A stretch of DNA of 64,000 bases from Myxococcales bacterium (GTDB lineage Bacteria; Myxococcota_A; Polyangia; Polyangiales; Polyangiaceae): contig CAHJWM010000020.1 of NCBI GenBank assembly GCA_903642325.1, positions 28,735-92,734 on the forward strand. The letters are read 5' to 3'. Made by a program: the position numbers and the translations under genes. The notes under the pieces were generated by a model. That model was given only the letters and a program-made list of their open reading frames with translations, did not search any database and was not told the origin of the DNA. Position 1 is the first letter of the stretch. Each line of letters starts with the position of its first letter. Shown here piece by piece: positions 24,917 through 34,168 of the stretch.

Positions 24917-26887
24917 GTGAATCCATTCGCGCGCCGTCCCTTTAGGCTCGCTCGTTTGCTTGGTCTTTGCGCACTCGAGCTCGCGTGCTCGTCGCGATTG
25001 CAGGGCTCTCGAGGTCAACGCCCCGACTCCGGGCATCTGCAGGCTACATCACCATTACCGGCGCAAGAAGGCGTGCCGGCGATCCCTGCCGCGTCTTCTT
25101 CGGCCTCGGCGCGCCCGCTATCTATTCCTGCGCCGGCAATGCCGGGCATCAATGTGCCCGCGATCAAGGTCGACACTGTGGGCTATCCGAGCACGTGGCG
25201 GAAAGTCGCGATTTTCAACGTCGAGCCCAAAGGCGCGCTCGTCCGCGACGAAGCGGGGCACGTCGCATACGCCTTCCGAGCTCGGGATATTGCGTCGAGC
25301 GGTCGCGATCGCTCATCCGGAGACTTGGTCTGGCAGGCCGACTTCAGCGCGCTTGCTCGACCCGGGCGGTACTGGATCGAGAACGGCGCGCAAAAATCCG
25401 ACTCATTTTCGGTCGGGCCGCGCGTGTATGAGGAGGCCCTGACCGCTGGCTTGAAGTCTTTCTATTTTCAGCGCTGCCGCACCGCGCTGCTCGAGCCTTA
25501 CGCGACTTGGGAAAGCCAGGCGTACGTACGCGCCACCGCCTGTCACGTGCACGAGGACGTCGCCTGGGACTACGCAACGTATCCGAAGAAGATCAAAAAA
25601 TGGCAGCTCGCCGGCGGTTGGCATGACGCCGGCAACTTCGACATGTACATTCCATCCACCGGGCCCTCCGCCCAGGCGCTCCTGATCGCCTACGAATCAC
25701 ACCCCGGCCTGTTTGGGGACGATTCGAACATTCCCGAATCGCACAACCACACGCCGGACATTTTGGACGAAGTGCGTTGGGGGCTGATTTGGATCCTGGG
25801 CATGCAGGAGCAAGAGACGGGCGCGTTTCGCGCGCGCGAGGCGGCGTTCGGCTGGTCCGATCCGGACCCGGTCAAGGAACGCAAGCCACGCTGGGTGTCG
25901 GGCGTGGGTAGCGCGAGCACGGCCAAGGCCACGGCGGTTCTGGCGCAAGCAGCTCGCGTTTACCGAAAATTCGACGCGCCGTTTGCCGCGCGCTGCGAGG
26001 CCGCCGCCCGCGCGGGGTTTGCGTTCCTCGAGCGCCACCCCGAGCGAATTTTCGTGGACGGCAAAGGCAGCGAACAGCCGCTGTGGGATGACAGCGCCGA
26101 GTATCACGAGGTCGGAGCGCGTTTCACGGCAGCGGTCGAGGTGTACCGTTCCTTCCGCTTGCCCCTGGCCTTGACTCGGCTTCGCTCGTTCTTGAACGAC
26201 CCGGAGACGCAGCCCGCTAAATTCGTGGAGGGGGGCTGGCCGAACCTGAGCCGCTTCGCCTTCATGAGCTTGGTGAGTGATGAGCGAGCGCCCGCGGATC
26301 TGCGTGCCGAAGCCAAACGACGGCTACTCGCTGCCGCCGAAACCCTGCGCTCGGACATCTCGGCAGACGGCTATCTTTGTGCCACTACTGCCAAGGGTTA
26401 CTATTGGGGTCACAACTCCAACTTATTGGAGAAGGCGCACGAGCTCGCATTCGCCGCTCGCCTCGACCCGCTTAGCGCGTGGCTCGCGGAAGCGGCGCGC
26501 GATCAATGGCATTGGATTCTCGGTCGTAATCCGAATGGGTTCTCGATGGTCACCCGCGTCGGCAAGGGCCCCGAGCGCATCTATTCGATGGAGTGGGGTC
26601 ACTCCGATCCCCCGCCACCCGGCTTCGTCGTCGGTGGCCCGAACTCCGTCCAGCTGGGCATGCTTGCGCCAGGAGCACCCGCTAAGGCCTTACTGTGGGA
26701 TAACCCAGATAGGTTGTCCTCGGGACTAGCCGCTCATAGCCTATGGCATTGGGAGCAGTCCGACCTGTGGGACGGTGGCTTCGCCTCGAAAGGCTCGTAC
26801 GACGTGGGTTGGTACGCGGCAACGGAGCCCGATATCTATTATCAAGCCAACTTCGTGCTGGCCGGCGCCGAAATGCAACGCCAATAA
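24917..26887 (+). CDS. GH9-family glycoside hydrolase-like lipoprotein (cellulase fold)
   Basis: This 656-residue exported protein has a lipoprotein signal (LARLLGLCALELAC), a linker, an N-terminal Ig-like domain of the kind that precedes GH9 catalytic domains (INVPAIKVDTVGYPSTWRKVA), and an (alpha/alpha)6 GH9 domain. Catalytic-region motifs are GGWHDAGNFDMY (Asp237), SHNHTPDILDEVRWGL, YYWGHNSNLL, LGRNPNGFSMVT and, near the C-terminus, TEPDIYYQANFVLAGAEM with the putative acid Glu. The usual second Asp of the DAGD motif is Asn240, with Asp242 two residues on. The GTG at 24917 best starts the signal peptide; a TTG at 24899 is possible. Family is secure; substrate (cellulose, glucosaminide or other) is not. 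Confidence 0.84.
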   Translation: MNPFARRPFRLARLLGLCALELACSSRLQGSRGQRPDSGHLQATSPLPAQEGVPAIPAASSSASARPLSIPAPAMPGINVPAIKVDTVGYPSTWRKVAIFNVEPKGALVRDEAGHVAYAFRARDIASSGRDRSSGDLVWQADFSALARPGRYWIENGAQKSDSFSVGPRVYEEALTAGLKSFYFQRCRTALLEPYATWESQAYVRATACHVHEDVAWDYATYPKKIKKWQLAGGWHDAGNFDMYIPSTGPSAQALLIAYESHPGLFGDDSNIPESHNHTPDILDEVRWGLIWILGMQEQETGAFRAREAAFGWSDPDPVKERKPRWVSGVGSASTAKATAVLAQAARVYRKFDAPFAARCEAAARAGFAFLERHPERIFVDGKGSEQPLWDDSAEYHEVGARFTAAVEVYRSFRLPLALTRLRSFLNDPETQPAKFVEGGWPNLSRFAFMSLVSDERAPADLRAEAKRRLLAAAETLRSDISADGYLCATTAKGYYWGHNSNLLEKAHELAFAARLDPLSAWLAEAARDQWHWILGRNPNGFSMVTRVGKGPERIYSMEWGHSDPPPPGFVVGGPNSVQLGMLAPGAPAKALLWDNPDRLSSGLAAHSLWHWEQSDLWDGGFASKGSYDVGWYAATEPDIYYQANFVLAGAEMQRQ

Positions 26888-26924
26888 GCCGGCAATTAGC
26901 GCAAGATTTGCCAGTATCAGAGGC

Positions 26925-26955
26925 TTGCAGTAAAAAGAGCCGCGCGTCTGATAAT
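26925..26955 (+). promoter_or_regulatory. Candidate promoter for the AraC-family gene
   Basis: TTGCAG at 26925-26930 and GATAAT at 26950-26955 are separated by 19 bp in an AT-rich island of an otherwise GC-rich region. They lie about 90 bp before the GTG at 27047. The spacer is longer than ideal, so this is tentative. Confidence 0.3.
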
Positions 26956-27046
26956 ATTTGGCCATCGGACAATCGGGCGGGCTGCTAGGTTTGAACAGGC
27001 GCCGCGTGCTCGAGCGCGTGCCACTCAGATTGCAGGGTTCTTCGCC

Positions 27047-28957
27047 GTGAAAGCCGAATCGTCCATGGTCGAGTCCGACGAAGCATTGATGGATCGTAAA
27101 GAGCGACTGGCGGGGGCCCGCAGCGCGCTGGCACAAAAACCGCGCAGCAAGCCCGGCTGGCTCGACCGCATCAACAACTACTATTGGGTTCAGAACATGG
27201 TTCGGATCCACGACGAGCTGCCGTTGTGGATCATTCAATGGGATGGCAAAAAGCAAATCGATTGGATGTATCTGAACGAAACCGTCGACCAGATACAGCC
27301 TTTCCACTTCGAGATCTTTTACGGCAAAGAAGCCAAGCGTGACACGTATTATGCCGACACGATGAAGCGGGTCAGCGAGACCGGTAAGTTCGAGGTGAGC
27401 GAGCTGCACGGTTTCAACGATTTCTTTTTTCCGATGCCCGCTGACCCGCGCGGGAAAACGTTCTTGTTCGGCGGTCAATTTTTGACCGAGCCTCTCGACT
27501 GGGACGGCATTGCTTGGCGCTGGCGGGAGCTCACGGGCCAGTTGCCGGCCAGTGCAAACCCGGATTTCGTGCGATTCGTTCGGATGGCGTTGCGGCTACC
27601 CATTATCGACGGGCCGGTGATGCCTGCCGTCGAGGAGTTCATGGGCCTGCTGAGCCAACTACTCACCGAAGATCACGCGAACTTGAAGATCAGCGAGCGC
27701 GTGAGGAAACTGAAGAGGGATGTGTTCGACCGCGCATGGCCCAACAACGACTGGGTCGACCGCAGCATCACGCCAGAAAAGTTCGCGCTGACGCCCTGGT
27801 ATTACGAGGGCAAATTATCCGAATGGCGCAGTGAAGAGATGGGGATCTGCCGCTTGCCGACGACGGCGATGGCTCTGATGCCGGTGGACCCGCGCAATCA
27901 GGCCCTCGACCCCGTGCAGGTGATGGTTCGTAATTACCAGATCCAGCGCGAGTGCGTGGCGTTCGCTAGCCAGATGCCCGAAACGGGGGCGAACAAACTA
28001 CAGGATTACGGGGTCTCGTTCCTGACCTCCGCCGCGCCCGGTAAAAACTTGGCGCGGGCCAAGTTGGAGCTGCGTGAGCGCGCACAGAAGCTACAGACTT
28101 TCGTCAAAGAGAAATTCGGCGTCCATACCGTGGTTGGCATCGGCCGCACGATGCCGCCGGGCGAGCCGCTTTACCAGTCACACCACGACGCAGTTTTGGC
28201 CTTGCACCTCTGCGTGCAAATCGAGAAGGACATCCTTTTTTACGACGAGAAGACGACGTCGAAAGATCAGATGCGTTACTCGCAGCTCAACCGCACGGCG
28301 GCCGAGCTGGCAGACGCCTTCGACCGCGTCGCGATGGACGAAATCAAGATTGCCAGCGATCACTACGTGCGCATGGTCCTCGTATGGTCGAACGAACGCA
28401 TCGAGGTGCTGCGCAGTCAGTTTTTGGCCATGCTGTTCCAGCTCATCAAAAACATCCAGAAACGCCATCTCTTACGGAGTGAAGTGGCCGAGCACCTGGC
28501 CGACGACTTGAGCCAAAAGTTGGAAGAAGCGCCCAGCGTGTACCAGGTGATCGAGACGTTCAAAGAGGCCTTGCAGCGCCTGAGCGTGTTTGCGTCGCGT
28601 GCGCTCGAGGGGCCAAAGAGCATGCGGCTGGATACGACGTTGCAGTACATGAAAGACAATTTCGCGGAACCGCTCCGGCTTTCCGGGGTGGCGCGCAAAG
28701 CGGGTTTTTCCGTGCCGGCCTTCAGCCGCATCTTCAAGCAGGCCACGGGCACGTCCTTCCTCGCATATTTGCGGGCGGTGCGCGTGGAGCACGCCAAGAT
28801 GCTGCTTCGCACGACCACGCTTTCCGCCGAGCAAATTGCCCAAGCGTGCGGCTTTCAATCGCAACATCACTTGATCCGCTCGTTCAAGAAGGTCACGCAA
28901 AAAACGCCCGGCTCGTACCGCAAAGACGTCGCGAGCAAAGCCCGCGGAACGGCCTGA
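27047..28957 (+). CDS. AraC-family transcriptional regulator with a large N-terminal region
   Basis: This 636-residue protein starts at GTG 27047. The last 110 residues are an AraC/XylS DNA-binding domain with two helix-turn-helix units (LRLSGVARKAGFSVPAFSRIFKQATG and SAEQIAQACGFQSQHHLIRSFKK). The N-terminal 520 residues have no motif that I can name with confidence. They contain aromatic-rich segments (WLDRINNYYWVQNM, NDFFFPMPAD), PocR-like character in the middle (CVAFASQMPETG) and a helical stretch before the DNA-binding domain. It probably senses a small molecule or redox state. The neighbours are the GH9-like gene upstream and a convergent MutS-like gene. Confidence 0.82.
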   Translation: MKAESSMVESDEALMDRKERLAGARSALAQKPRSKPGWLDRINNYYWVQNMVRIHDELPLWIIQWDGKKQIDWMYLNETVDQIQPFHFEIFYGKEAKRDTYYADTMKRVSETGKFEVSELHGFNDFFFPMPADPRGKTFLFGGQFLTEPLDWDGIAWRWRELTGQLPASANPDFVRFVRMALRLPIIDGPVMPAVEEFMGLLSQLLTEDHANLKISERVRKLKRDVFDRAWPNNDWVDRSITPEKFALTPWYYEGKLSEWRSEEMGICRLPTTAMALMPVDPRNQALDPVQVMVRNYQIQRECVAFASQMPETGANKLQDYGVSFLTSAAPGKNLARAKLELRERAQKLQTFVKEKFGVHTVVGIGRTMPPGEPLYQSHHDAVLALHLCVQIEKDILFYDEKTTSKDQMRYSQLNRTAAELADAFDRVAMDEIKIASDHYVRMVLVWSNERIEVLRSQFLAMLFQLIKNIQKRHLLRSEVAEHLADDLSQKLEEAPSVYQVIETFKEALQRLSVFASRALEGPKSMRLDTTLQYMKDNFAEPLRLSGVARKAGFSVPAFSRIFKQATGTSFLAYLRAVRVEHAKMLLRTTTLSAEQIAQACGFQSQHHLIRSFKKVTQKTPGSYRKDVASKARGTA

Positions 28958-28998
28958 TTCTCGGCGGCCCAACGCACTCACTCCGAAGTCGAGTGCGC

Positions 28999-30831
28999 CT
29001 ACGCCAGGGGCACTTCCAGCCCGATGCGACGCATCAAGCGGAGGGCGTTGCCCGCCTGAACGGGGCCGGGATGGGCTTTGTAATCGAAGCTCATCTCGTT
29101 GTCGCGGACCGTCTCGCGGAAATGAATCAGGGTGACGCGTGCCATCAATGCGGGCTCGAGCTCGGCGAGGCCCATGTCGTGCGTCGAGACGGCGCCCAGC
29201 GCTCCGCGCTGGATCAATTCGCCGATCACCCAACGCGCGCCCAGCTGGCGCTCCAAGGAGTTCGTGCCGTGCAAAATCTCGTCTAGCAAAAAGAACACGG
29301 GTTTGGCACCAGCCGTCGCGTCGACGACCGCTTTCAGCTTGTTCAGCTCTGCATAAAAGTGGCTGACGCCGCTCGACAACGAGTCACTGATACGAATGCT
29401 CGTAATCAGCGAAAGCTCGCTCAACGTGAGCTGAGTTGCGCACACCGGGCCGCCGGCGAACGCCAGCACGTTGGCCAGGCCCATGGAGCGTAGCATGGTG
29501 CTTTTTCCGGACATGTTCGAGCCAGTGACGAGCAGCGCCGTGCCGGCGCTCGCGAGCTCCACATCGTTCGTGACGCGCATTCTACGGTCGATGAGCACGT
29601 GGCCGAGGCCGGCGGCTCGAAAGCACGCCTCGCCGTCGAGCTCGGGGTAACAGAAGCTGGGCTCGTCGTGGGCCAGGGCGGCCAGTGACGACAATGCCTC
29701 GGCCTCTCCGACGACGTCGAGCCACTCGCGCACGTAACGGCCGGCGGACTCTTGCCACGCTTCGAGGGCGAGCACGCAATGCACGTCCCAGAGCAGGAAC
29801 AGATTGACCACTGGGTAAATCATCCCGTTGTGTTTGAGCTCGAAGAAGCCAACCACCCGCTCGAAGCGGCGCATCTCTTCTGACGGCTTCTTTCCACTTT
29901 GGCGCAGACGTTTCTGAGCGGCGCGGATCAGCGGCGCGTCGACGTCGAGCCGCTCGAGCTCTTCGAGAAGCGTGCCGTAGCGAAGAAATGCGCCCTGCGT
30001 CTCCGAGACGGCGTGAAACACCCGCGACGTAACCGAGTTGGCCAAGGATAAGGCGAACATGGACAGCGCCGCCGGCACGGTGAACCAGAGCCAGGAGTGG
30101 TGAAACGTAGACCACAGCACCATCCCCCCAACGGTAAAAAACGGCAGAATGCGCGCCGCCCAGACCACGTGTAGCCAATGCTTGAGCACGGCCTTTTCTT
30201 CGGCCCAGCGCAGTAACGGCTCCGGGTTCGGCGGTTCTTTATGCTTGCTCGCGGGATCGACCACGCCGAGCGCAAGTGCCTCGATCCGCTGCCGTAGATC
30301 CAAAAGTGGCGCGAGGGCGCGCACCGCCGTCTGCCGCTCACGAACGGCGGCAACCGGGCTCGGCTGATTGAAAAAAATTGCGAGCTTTTCCTGGCCTACC
30401 CGGGTGTGGGCGACCGAGACACGCTGAAACAGCGAGCTCTGACCGAACACGTCCAGATCGCTCGTGTACGGGTGGGCAGCGTCGACGAAACGCGCGCCGG
30501 TCTCGGCAAGCTCGGCGAAGCGCCCGGTGTTGCGCACCAGCGCATCGCGATTCACGCGTGCGAAGCGGCGCGCCAAGTCTTCTTCCGCGATGATGCGGCT
30601 GTGCCACACCACGAGGGCCATGAACGCGGCCAGTGAAATCAGGCTGAGCGGCCCGTAGTAACCGCCTTTATCACCGAAAATCGCGAGCAAGAGGCTGACC
30701 ACGAACACCGCAAACGCGAGCCCGCGCAGATTCGAAACGCTGCGGGAGCGCCCCGCGTGCCGATCCGCGTCGGCGTTGAAGCGTTGCTCGCGCGCGCTGT
30801 ATTCGGCCTCTTGATCGAAGGGCGGCGTCAC
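28999..30831 (-). CDS. Membrane-associated MutS-like ATPase
   Basis: This 610-residue protein has the MutS domain V ATPase at its C-terminus: Walker A TGSNMSGKST (about 437-446), Walker B FFLLDEILHGTNS and the STHD switch. The mismatch-recognition domain I of true MutS is absent. Instead there are two membrane segments near the N-terminus (about 38-80) and another hydrophobic pair at about 225-265, with a helical MutS core domain between and after. It is therefore a MutS-family membrane ATPase, not a mismatch repair protein by sequence. Its function is unknown. It is 16 bp downstream of the TonB-like-domain gene and probably co-transcribed. Confidence 0.83.
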   Translation of the reverse strand: MTPPFDQEAEYSAREQRFNADADRHAGRSRSVSNLRGLAFAVFVVSLLLAIFGDKGGYYGPLSLISLAAFMALVVWHSRIIAEEDLARRFARVNRDALVRNTGRFAELAETGARFVDAAHPYTSDLDVFGQSSLFQRVSVAHTRVGQEKLAIFFNQPSPVAAVRERQTAVRALAPLLDLRQRIEALALGVVDPASKHKEPPNPEPLLRWAEEKAVLKHWLHVVWAARILPFFTVGGMVLWSTFHHSWLWFTVPAALSMFALSLANSVTSRVFHAVSETQGAFLRYGTLLEELERLDVDAPLIRAAQKRLRQSGKKPSEEMRRFERVVGFFELKHNGMIYPVVNLFLLWDVHCVLALEAWQESAGRYVREWLDVVGEAEALSSLAALAHDEPSFCYPELDGEACFRAAGLGHVLIDRRMRVTNDVELASAGTALLVTGSNMSGKSTMLRSMGLANVLAFAGGPVCATQLTLSELSLITSIRISDSLSSGVSHFYAELNKLKAVVDATAGAKPVFFLLDEILHGTNSLERQLGARWVIGELIQRGALGAVSTHDMGLAELEPALMARVTLIHFRETVRDNEMSFDYKAHPGPVQAGNALRLMRRIGLEVPLA

Positions 30832-30847
30832 GACCGAACCTTCTCAG

Positions 30848-31528
30848 TCACTTAGCGGGCCTCGCGAACTTGATCACTACGGTAGCGCCGACGATGGGCG
30901 CATCGGGCACGCCGACGAACCGGCGATCGACGATCTCGGATACGCAGCGCGCGGCCTCGGTCGTGACCGCACTGCGCTTGGCCACGGAGACGCCCTCCGC
31001 GCGACCCTTGGCGCGAAGCATGAAGCGCACTTGGACCTCGCCCGTGGCTTCCTTCAAGCCGCCATTGTCGGTGACACACTTGACATACCTGTCCTTCGGC
31101 GCGCCGAGCTTTCCGATACCGAGTGTGCCGCTGTCCGCCGTCACCGGACCCACGGTGACGTCGAGTTTTTCGTCAGTGACCAGCAAAGGCGCGCCCGCAT
31201 CTGGCTCGGCGGGTTCTTCCGTGGTGACGGGGGTGACCGTGGGCGCCGGGACCGCAATGGCTTGCACCGTGCCGGCGGAAGCCGACGCGCTGGCCGCGGG
31301 CAAGGCCCCCGCGGCAACAGCGGAGCGCAGCGCCTGTGCTTCCGCTTCACTCAGGCAGCGCACGATCAGCCCTTTGCCGTTGCCGATGCGGCCCCAGGCA
31401 CACGCCGGGTCATACGGATAGCGGCGAAGCAAAGCGTCCACCGGTTCTCCGCTGGCAAGCGCGCCGAACGCAAGCAGAAGGCTCACGGCGGGCAGGACGA
31501 TCAGGACGCGTTTGGCGATGGGATTCAT
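30848..31528 (-). CDS. Exported protein with AgmX/PglI-type (TonB-like) C-terminal domain
   Basis: This 226-residue protein has an N-terminal signal anchor (VLIVLPAVSLLLAFGALA), then a short conserved head with two cysteines, an Ala/Pro/Val-rich linker and a C-terminal domain (GEVQVRFMLRAKGRAEGV...AARCVSEIVDRRFVGVP). That last domain has the TonB-like pattern common at the end of myxobacterial AgmX/PglI-like proteins, where a conserved Cys pair may form a disulfide. It probably sits in the periplasm. It is upstream of the MutS-like gene with a 16-bp gap. Confidence 0.65.
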   Translation of the reverse strand: MNPIAKRVLIVLPAVSLLLAFGALASGEPVDALLRRYPYDPACAWGRIGNGKGLIVRCLSEAEAQALRSAVAAGALPAASASASAGTVQAIAVPAPTVTPVTTEEPAEPDAGAPLLVTDEKLDVTVGPVTADSGTLGIGKLGAPKDRYVKCVTDNGGLKEATGEVQVRFMLRAKGRAEGVSVAKRSAVTTEAARCVSEIVDRRFVGVPDAPIVGATVVIKFARPAK

Positions 31529-31727
31529 GACGCGGATAATCCTCGGAGGATGTCGCGCGCGGGACCGAAGTGCATGCCGCTATCCTACTCGACCCGCGTC
31601 GCGATGAGCAGGGAATGGGCAAACAGGACTGTTCTATCTGTTCGCCCTCGGCAACTGCGGCGACGCCCTTGTTTTTGAGGACGGCCGATTGCGAGGACCA
31701 GCGGCGGGTGATACGTGAAATGCCGGT

Positions 31728-32915
31728 ATGTCCGTCGCACGCGCGCACTCACGCTTCGGGTCGTCGCGGCTCGGCGCGTCGTATCTCTCCGGTGGGCTAG
31801 CCCTGGGAGGTTTGATTGCGGCGTGCAGCGGCGATCCGGTTCCCGTTGGTGGCGGCGACGCATCCACCTCGCGGGCTGGCAGCTCGGGAGCACTCGCCAT
31901 GGGCGGCGCATCCGCCAGCGCAGGAGCCCAGCCCGGATCGAGCGCGACCGGCAACAACGCTGAAAATGCTGGCGTGGGCGCGGCTGCCGGCTCCCCGCGC
32001 GCGGGTGGTAGCGGCGGCCCCAGCGCCGGTGGTAATGGCGGTTCTGGAGGTGCCATCGGCGCAATGTGGACGATGAACGCTGGCAAATACGTGCTCACGT
32101 TGGGCGCTACATATCTCGAGATCGATCCGATGAACGGAGCGCGAATCACCGCCTTGCGAGTGGGGGGTAGCACGGGGCCGAACATGCTTGCGGATTCGAC
32201 GGTGACTGGGCAAGCGGACAATTGGGGGTCGACCTTTTGGCCCAGCCCACAGACCTGGGTTTGGCCACCCACCGCCGCGAACAGCATCGATGCCATCAAC
32301 ACGCTGCCTTACGCGGCCGTGCTGGATGGCGCCTCGCTCACTTTGACGAGCTCGGTCAACAGCACGGCGCCCAAGCTTTCGGTCACCAAGAAATTCTCCT
32401 CCGACCTAGCCAGAGAAGCGATCATCATCGATTACACGATGACCAACGGTGGCGTCGACCCCGTGACGACGGCGCCATGGGAAATCACCCGCGTTGCGCC
32501 GGGCGGCATCACGTTCTACCCGGCTGCAACGCCGCCCTACACGCAGGCCACGCCACTGTTGGAGACCACGGACACCGGGGGCGCCACTTGGTACCAGCAC
32601 GACCCGACCGACCTGACCTTGTACAAACTGTTCGGCGACGGCAAAGACGGCTGGCTGGCCCACGCAGACGGTGATCTCCTCCTAATCAAGAGCTTTGCCG
32701 ACCTGCCCGCCGAGTCCGCCGCCACGAACGAGGCCGAGATCGAGATCTACGCTGCCCCCAAATACGTGGAGGTAGAACATCAAGGCGCGGTCCAGACCCT
32801 GACCGCCGGCCAGGCGTTACATTGGACGGTACGTTGGTATGCGCGTAAGCTCGCCGCGCCGGCTGCCCTCGGCAGCGCAGAGCTCGTCGCTTACGTACAA
32901 AACCAGATCCGGTAG
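31728..32915 (+). CDS. DUF4380-like carbohydrate-fold lipoprotein
   Basis: This 395-residue exported protein has a lipoprotein signal peptide (lipobox IAAC) followed by an 80-residue Gly/Ala/Ser linker, a common surface-lipoprotein layout in myxobacteria. The folded part (from about residue 115) contains YVLTLGATYLEIDPMNGARI, STFWPSPQTWVWPP and TAPWEITRVAPGG. This pattern recalls the DUF4380 family, which is related to the galactose-mutarotase beta-sandwich. A sugar-binding or epimerase-like role is inferred, not shown. It is divergent from the AgmX/PglI-like gene and three nucleotides upstream of the acetylglutamate-synthase-like gene. Confidence 0.68.
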   Translation: MSVARAHSRFGSSRLGASYLSGGLALGGLIAACSGDPVPVGGGDASTSRAGSSGALAMGGASASAGAQPGSSATGNNAENAGVGAAAGSPRAGGSGGPSAGGNGGSGGAIGAMWTMNAGKYVLTLGATYLEIDPMNGARITALRVGGSTGPNMLADSTVTGQADNWGSTFWPSPQTWVWPPTAANSIDAINTLPYAAVLDGASLTLTSSVNSTAPKLSVTKKFSSDLAREAIIIDYTMTNGGVDPVTTAPWEITRVAPGGITFYPAATPPYTQATPLLETTDTGGATWYQHDPTDLTLYKLFGDGKDGWLAHADGDLLLIKSFADLPAESAATNEAEIEIYAAPKYVEVEHQGAVQTLTAGQALHWTVRWYARKLAAPAALGSAELVAYVQNQIR

Positions 32916-32918
32916 AGA

Positions 32919-34154
32919 GTGTCCGCGCCTGCACCCGCCTCGGCCGCCGCCGAAGCTGTGCTCACGTTTTTGGAAAGCGTGGGCCGACGTTCGGAGGCGG
33001 ACTTTTACCTTCGCTTATTTTTGAAGCTCCCGAAAGAGAGCTTTGGCATCATTGCGCCGGGCGCGACGGTCATTCGCTATGCCCTCGACTCATTGGTCGA
33101 GCAGCTCAAATTTTTGGCCGACTTGGGGCTGTACGCACCGGTGGTGCTCGGGCTTTACGATCCGGAGCGCGGTGCGGCCAGCTCCGACCGCTTGGTCAAG
33201 CGCCTGCCACCCGCCGGCGTGCAAGCACGTTGGCACGAGATGAGCGAGCCCGGTCTCGCCCAAACCGTACGTGGGGAGCTGCTCGCGGAGAAGCTGCCCG
33301 TGGTCCATTTTCGACCGACCGAAGGCCAGGGCATCGAGGAGCGTCTCGATGAGCTGGGCGCGCTCGCCCAACAGCTCGATACGCGCAAATTCGTGTTGCT
33401 GCGGCGGCGCGGTGGCCTGCGACCGCTTCGCAGCGGCAAGCTGGAGCTGGCTCCCGGCTACTATTTGCCGACCGAATCGGGGCGCATTTCAATCATCAAT
33501 TTGCGCACGGATCGCGAGGGCATCGTGGCCGGCAAAATCTTGCCGAAGCGTGACGCCGAGTTGCTCGCGGCCGCCGCGCGTCTGATCGAGCTCTCCCAAC
33601 CGACTCCGATTCTCGCCAGCATCACCTCGCCCTTGAATTTGCTGAAGGAGCTGTTCACGGTCAAAGGCGCAGGCACGTTGATCAAGGAAGGCAGCGCTGT
33701 CTCGCGACACCGATCCTACGCGAGGCTCGACACGGCGCGGCTGCGTCGGTTGTTGGAAGCGAGCTTCGGCCGCGTCCTGGACGCGGGCTTCTTCGAACGA
33801 GCGCCGCTGGCGGTGTACGTGGAGGCCGAGTATCGCGGCGCCGCCGTGATCTCTCACGGGGAACCGGTGCCTTATCTCAGTAAGTTTGCCGTGGAGCCCG
33901 AGGCCCAAGGTGAGGGCATGGGGCGCGATTTGTGGCAGGCCATCTCACGCGACTACCCAGCCTTGTACTGGCGCGGACGTCCCGACAACCCAATCGCGTC
34001 TTGGTACGCGAGCGTGTGCGACGGCATGGTGCGTTTGGCCGAGTGGAACGTGTACTGGCGTGGCATCGACATCCAGCGCATTCCGGACGTGATCGAGGCC
34101 GCGCGCGGTCACCGGGCGGACTTCGCGCCGCCGTTTCCGGACGCCGCCCGCTGA
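32919..34154 (+). CDS. N-acetylglutamate synthase-like protein (AAK-like domain plus DUF619-type acetyltransferase)
   Basis: This 411-residue protein starts at GTG 32919. Residues about 20-275 resemble the amino-acid-kinase fold of acetylglutamate kinase, including a late VKGAGTLIKEGSAV stretch like the nucleotide-binding segment. Residues 275-400 form a GNAT domain of the type found in vertebrate and fungal N-acetylglutamate synthases: YLSKFAVEPEAQGEGMGRDLW, then YPALYWRGRPDNPIASWYAS. The expected reaction is acetylation of glutamate by acetyl-CoA, the first step of arginine synthesis. No other arg gene is nearby, so the role is inferred from domains. Confidence 0.76.
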   Translation: MSAPAPASAAAEAVLTFLESVGRRSEADFYLRLFLKLPKESFGIIAPGATVIRYALDSLVEQLKFLADLGLYAPVVLGLYDPERGAASSDRLVKRLPPAGVQARWHEMSEPGLAQTVRGELLAEKLPVVHFRPTEGQGIEERLDELGALAQQLDTRKFVLLRRRGGLRPLRSGKLELAPGYYLPTESGRISIINLRTDREGIVAGKILPKRDAELLAAAARLIELSQPTPILASITSPLNLLKELFTVKGAGTLIKEGSAVSRHRSYARLDTARLRRLLEASFGRVLDAGFFERAPLAVYVEAEYRGAAVISHGEPVPYLSKFAVEPEAQGEGMGRDLWQAISRDYPALYWRGRPDNPIASWYASVCDGMVRLAEWNVYWRGIDIQRIPDVIEAARGHRADFAPPFPDAAR

Positions 34155-34168
34155 CCGCGAGATTTGCA

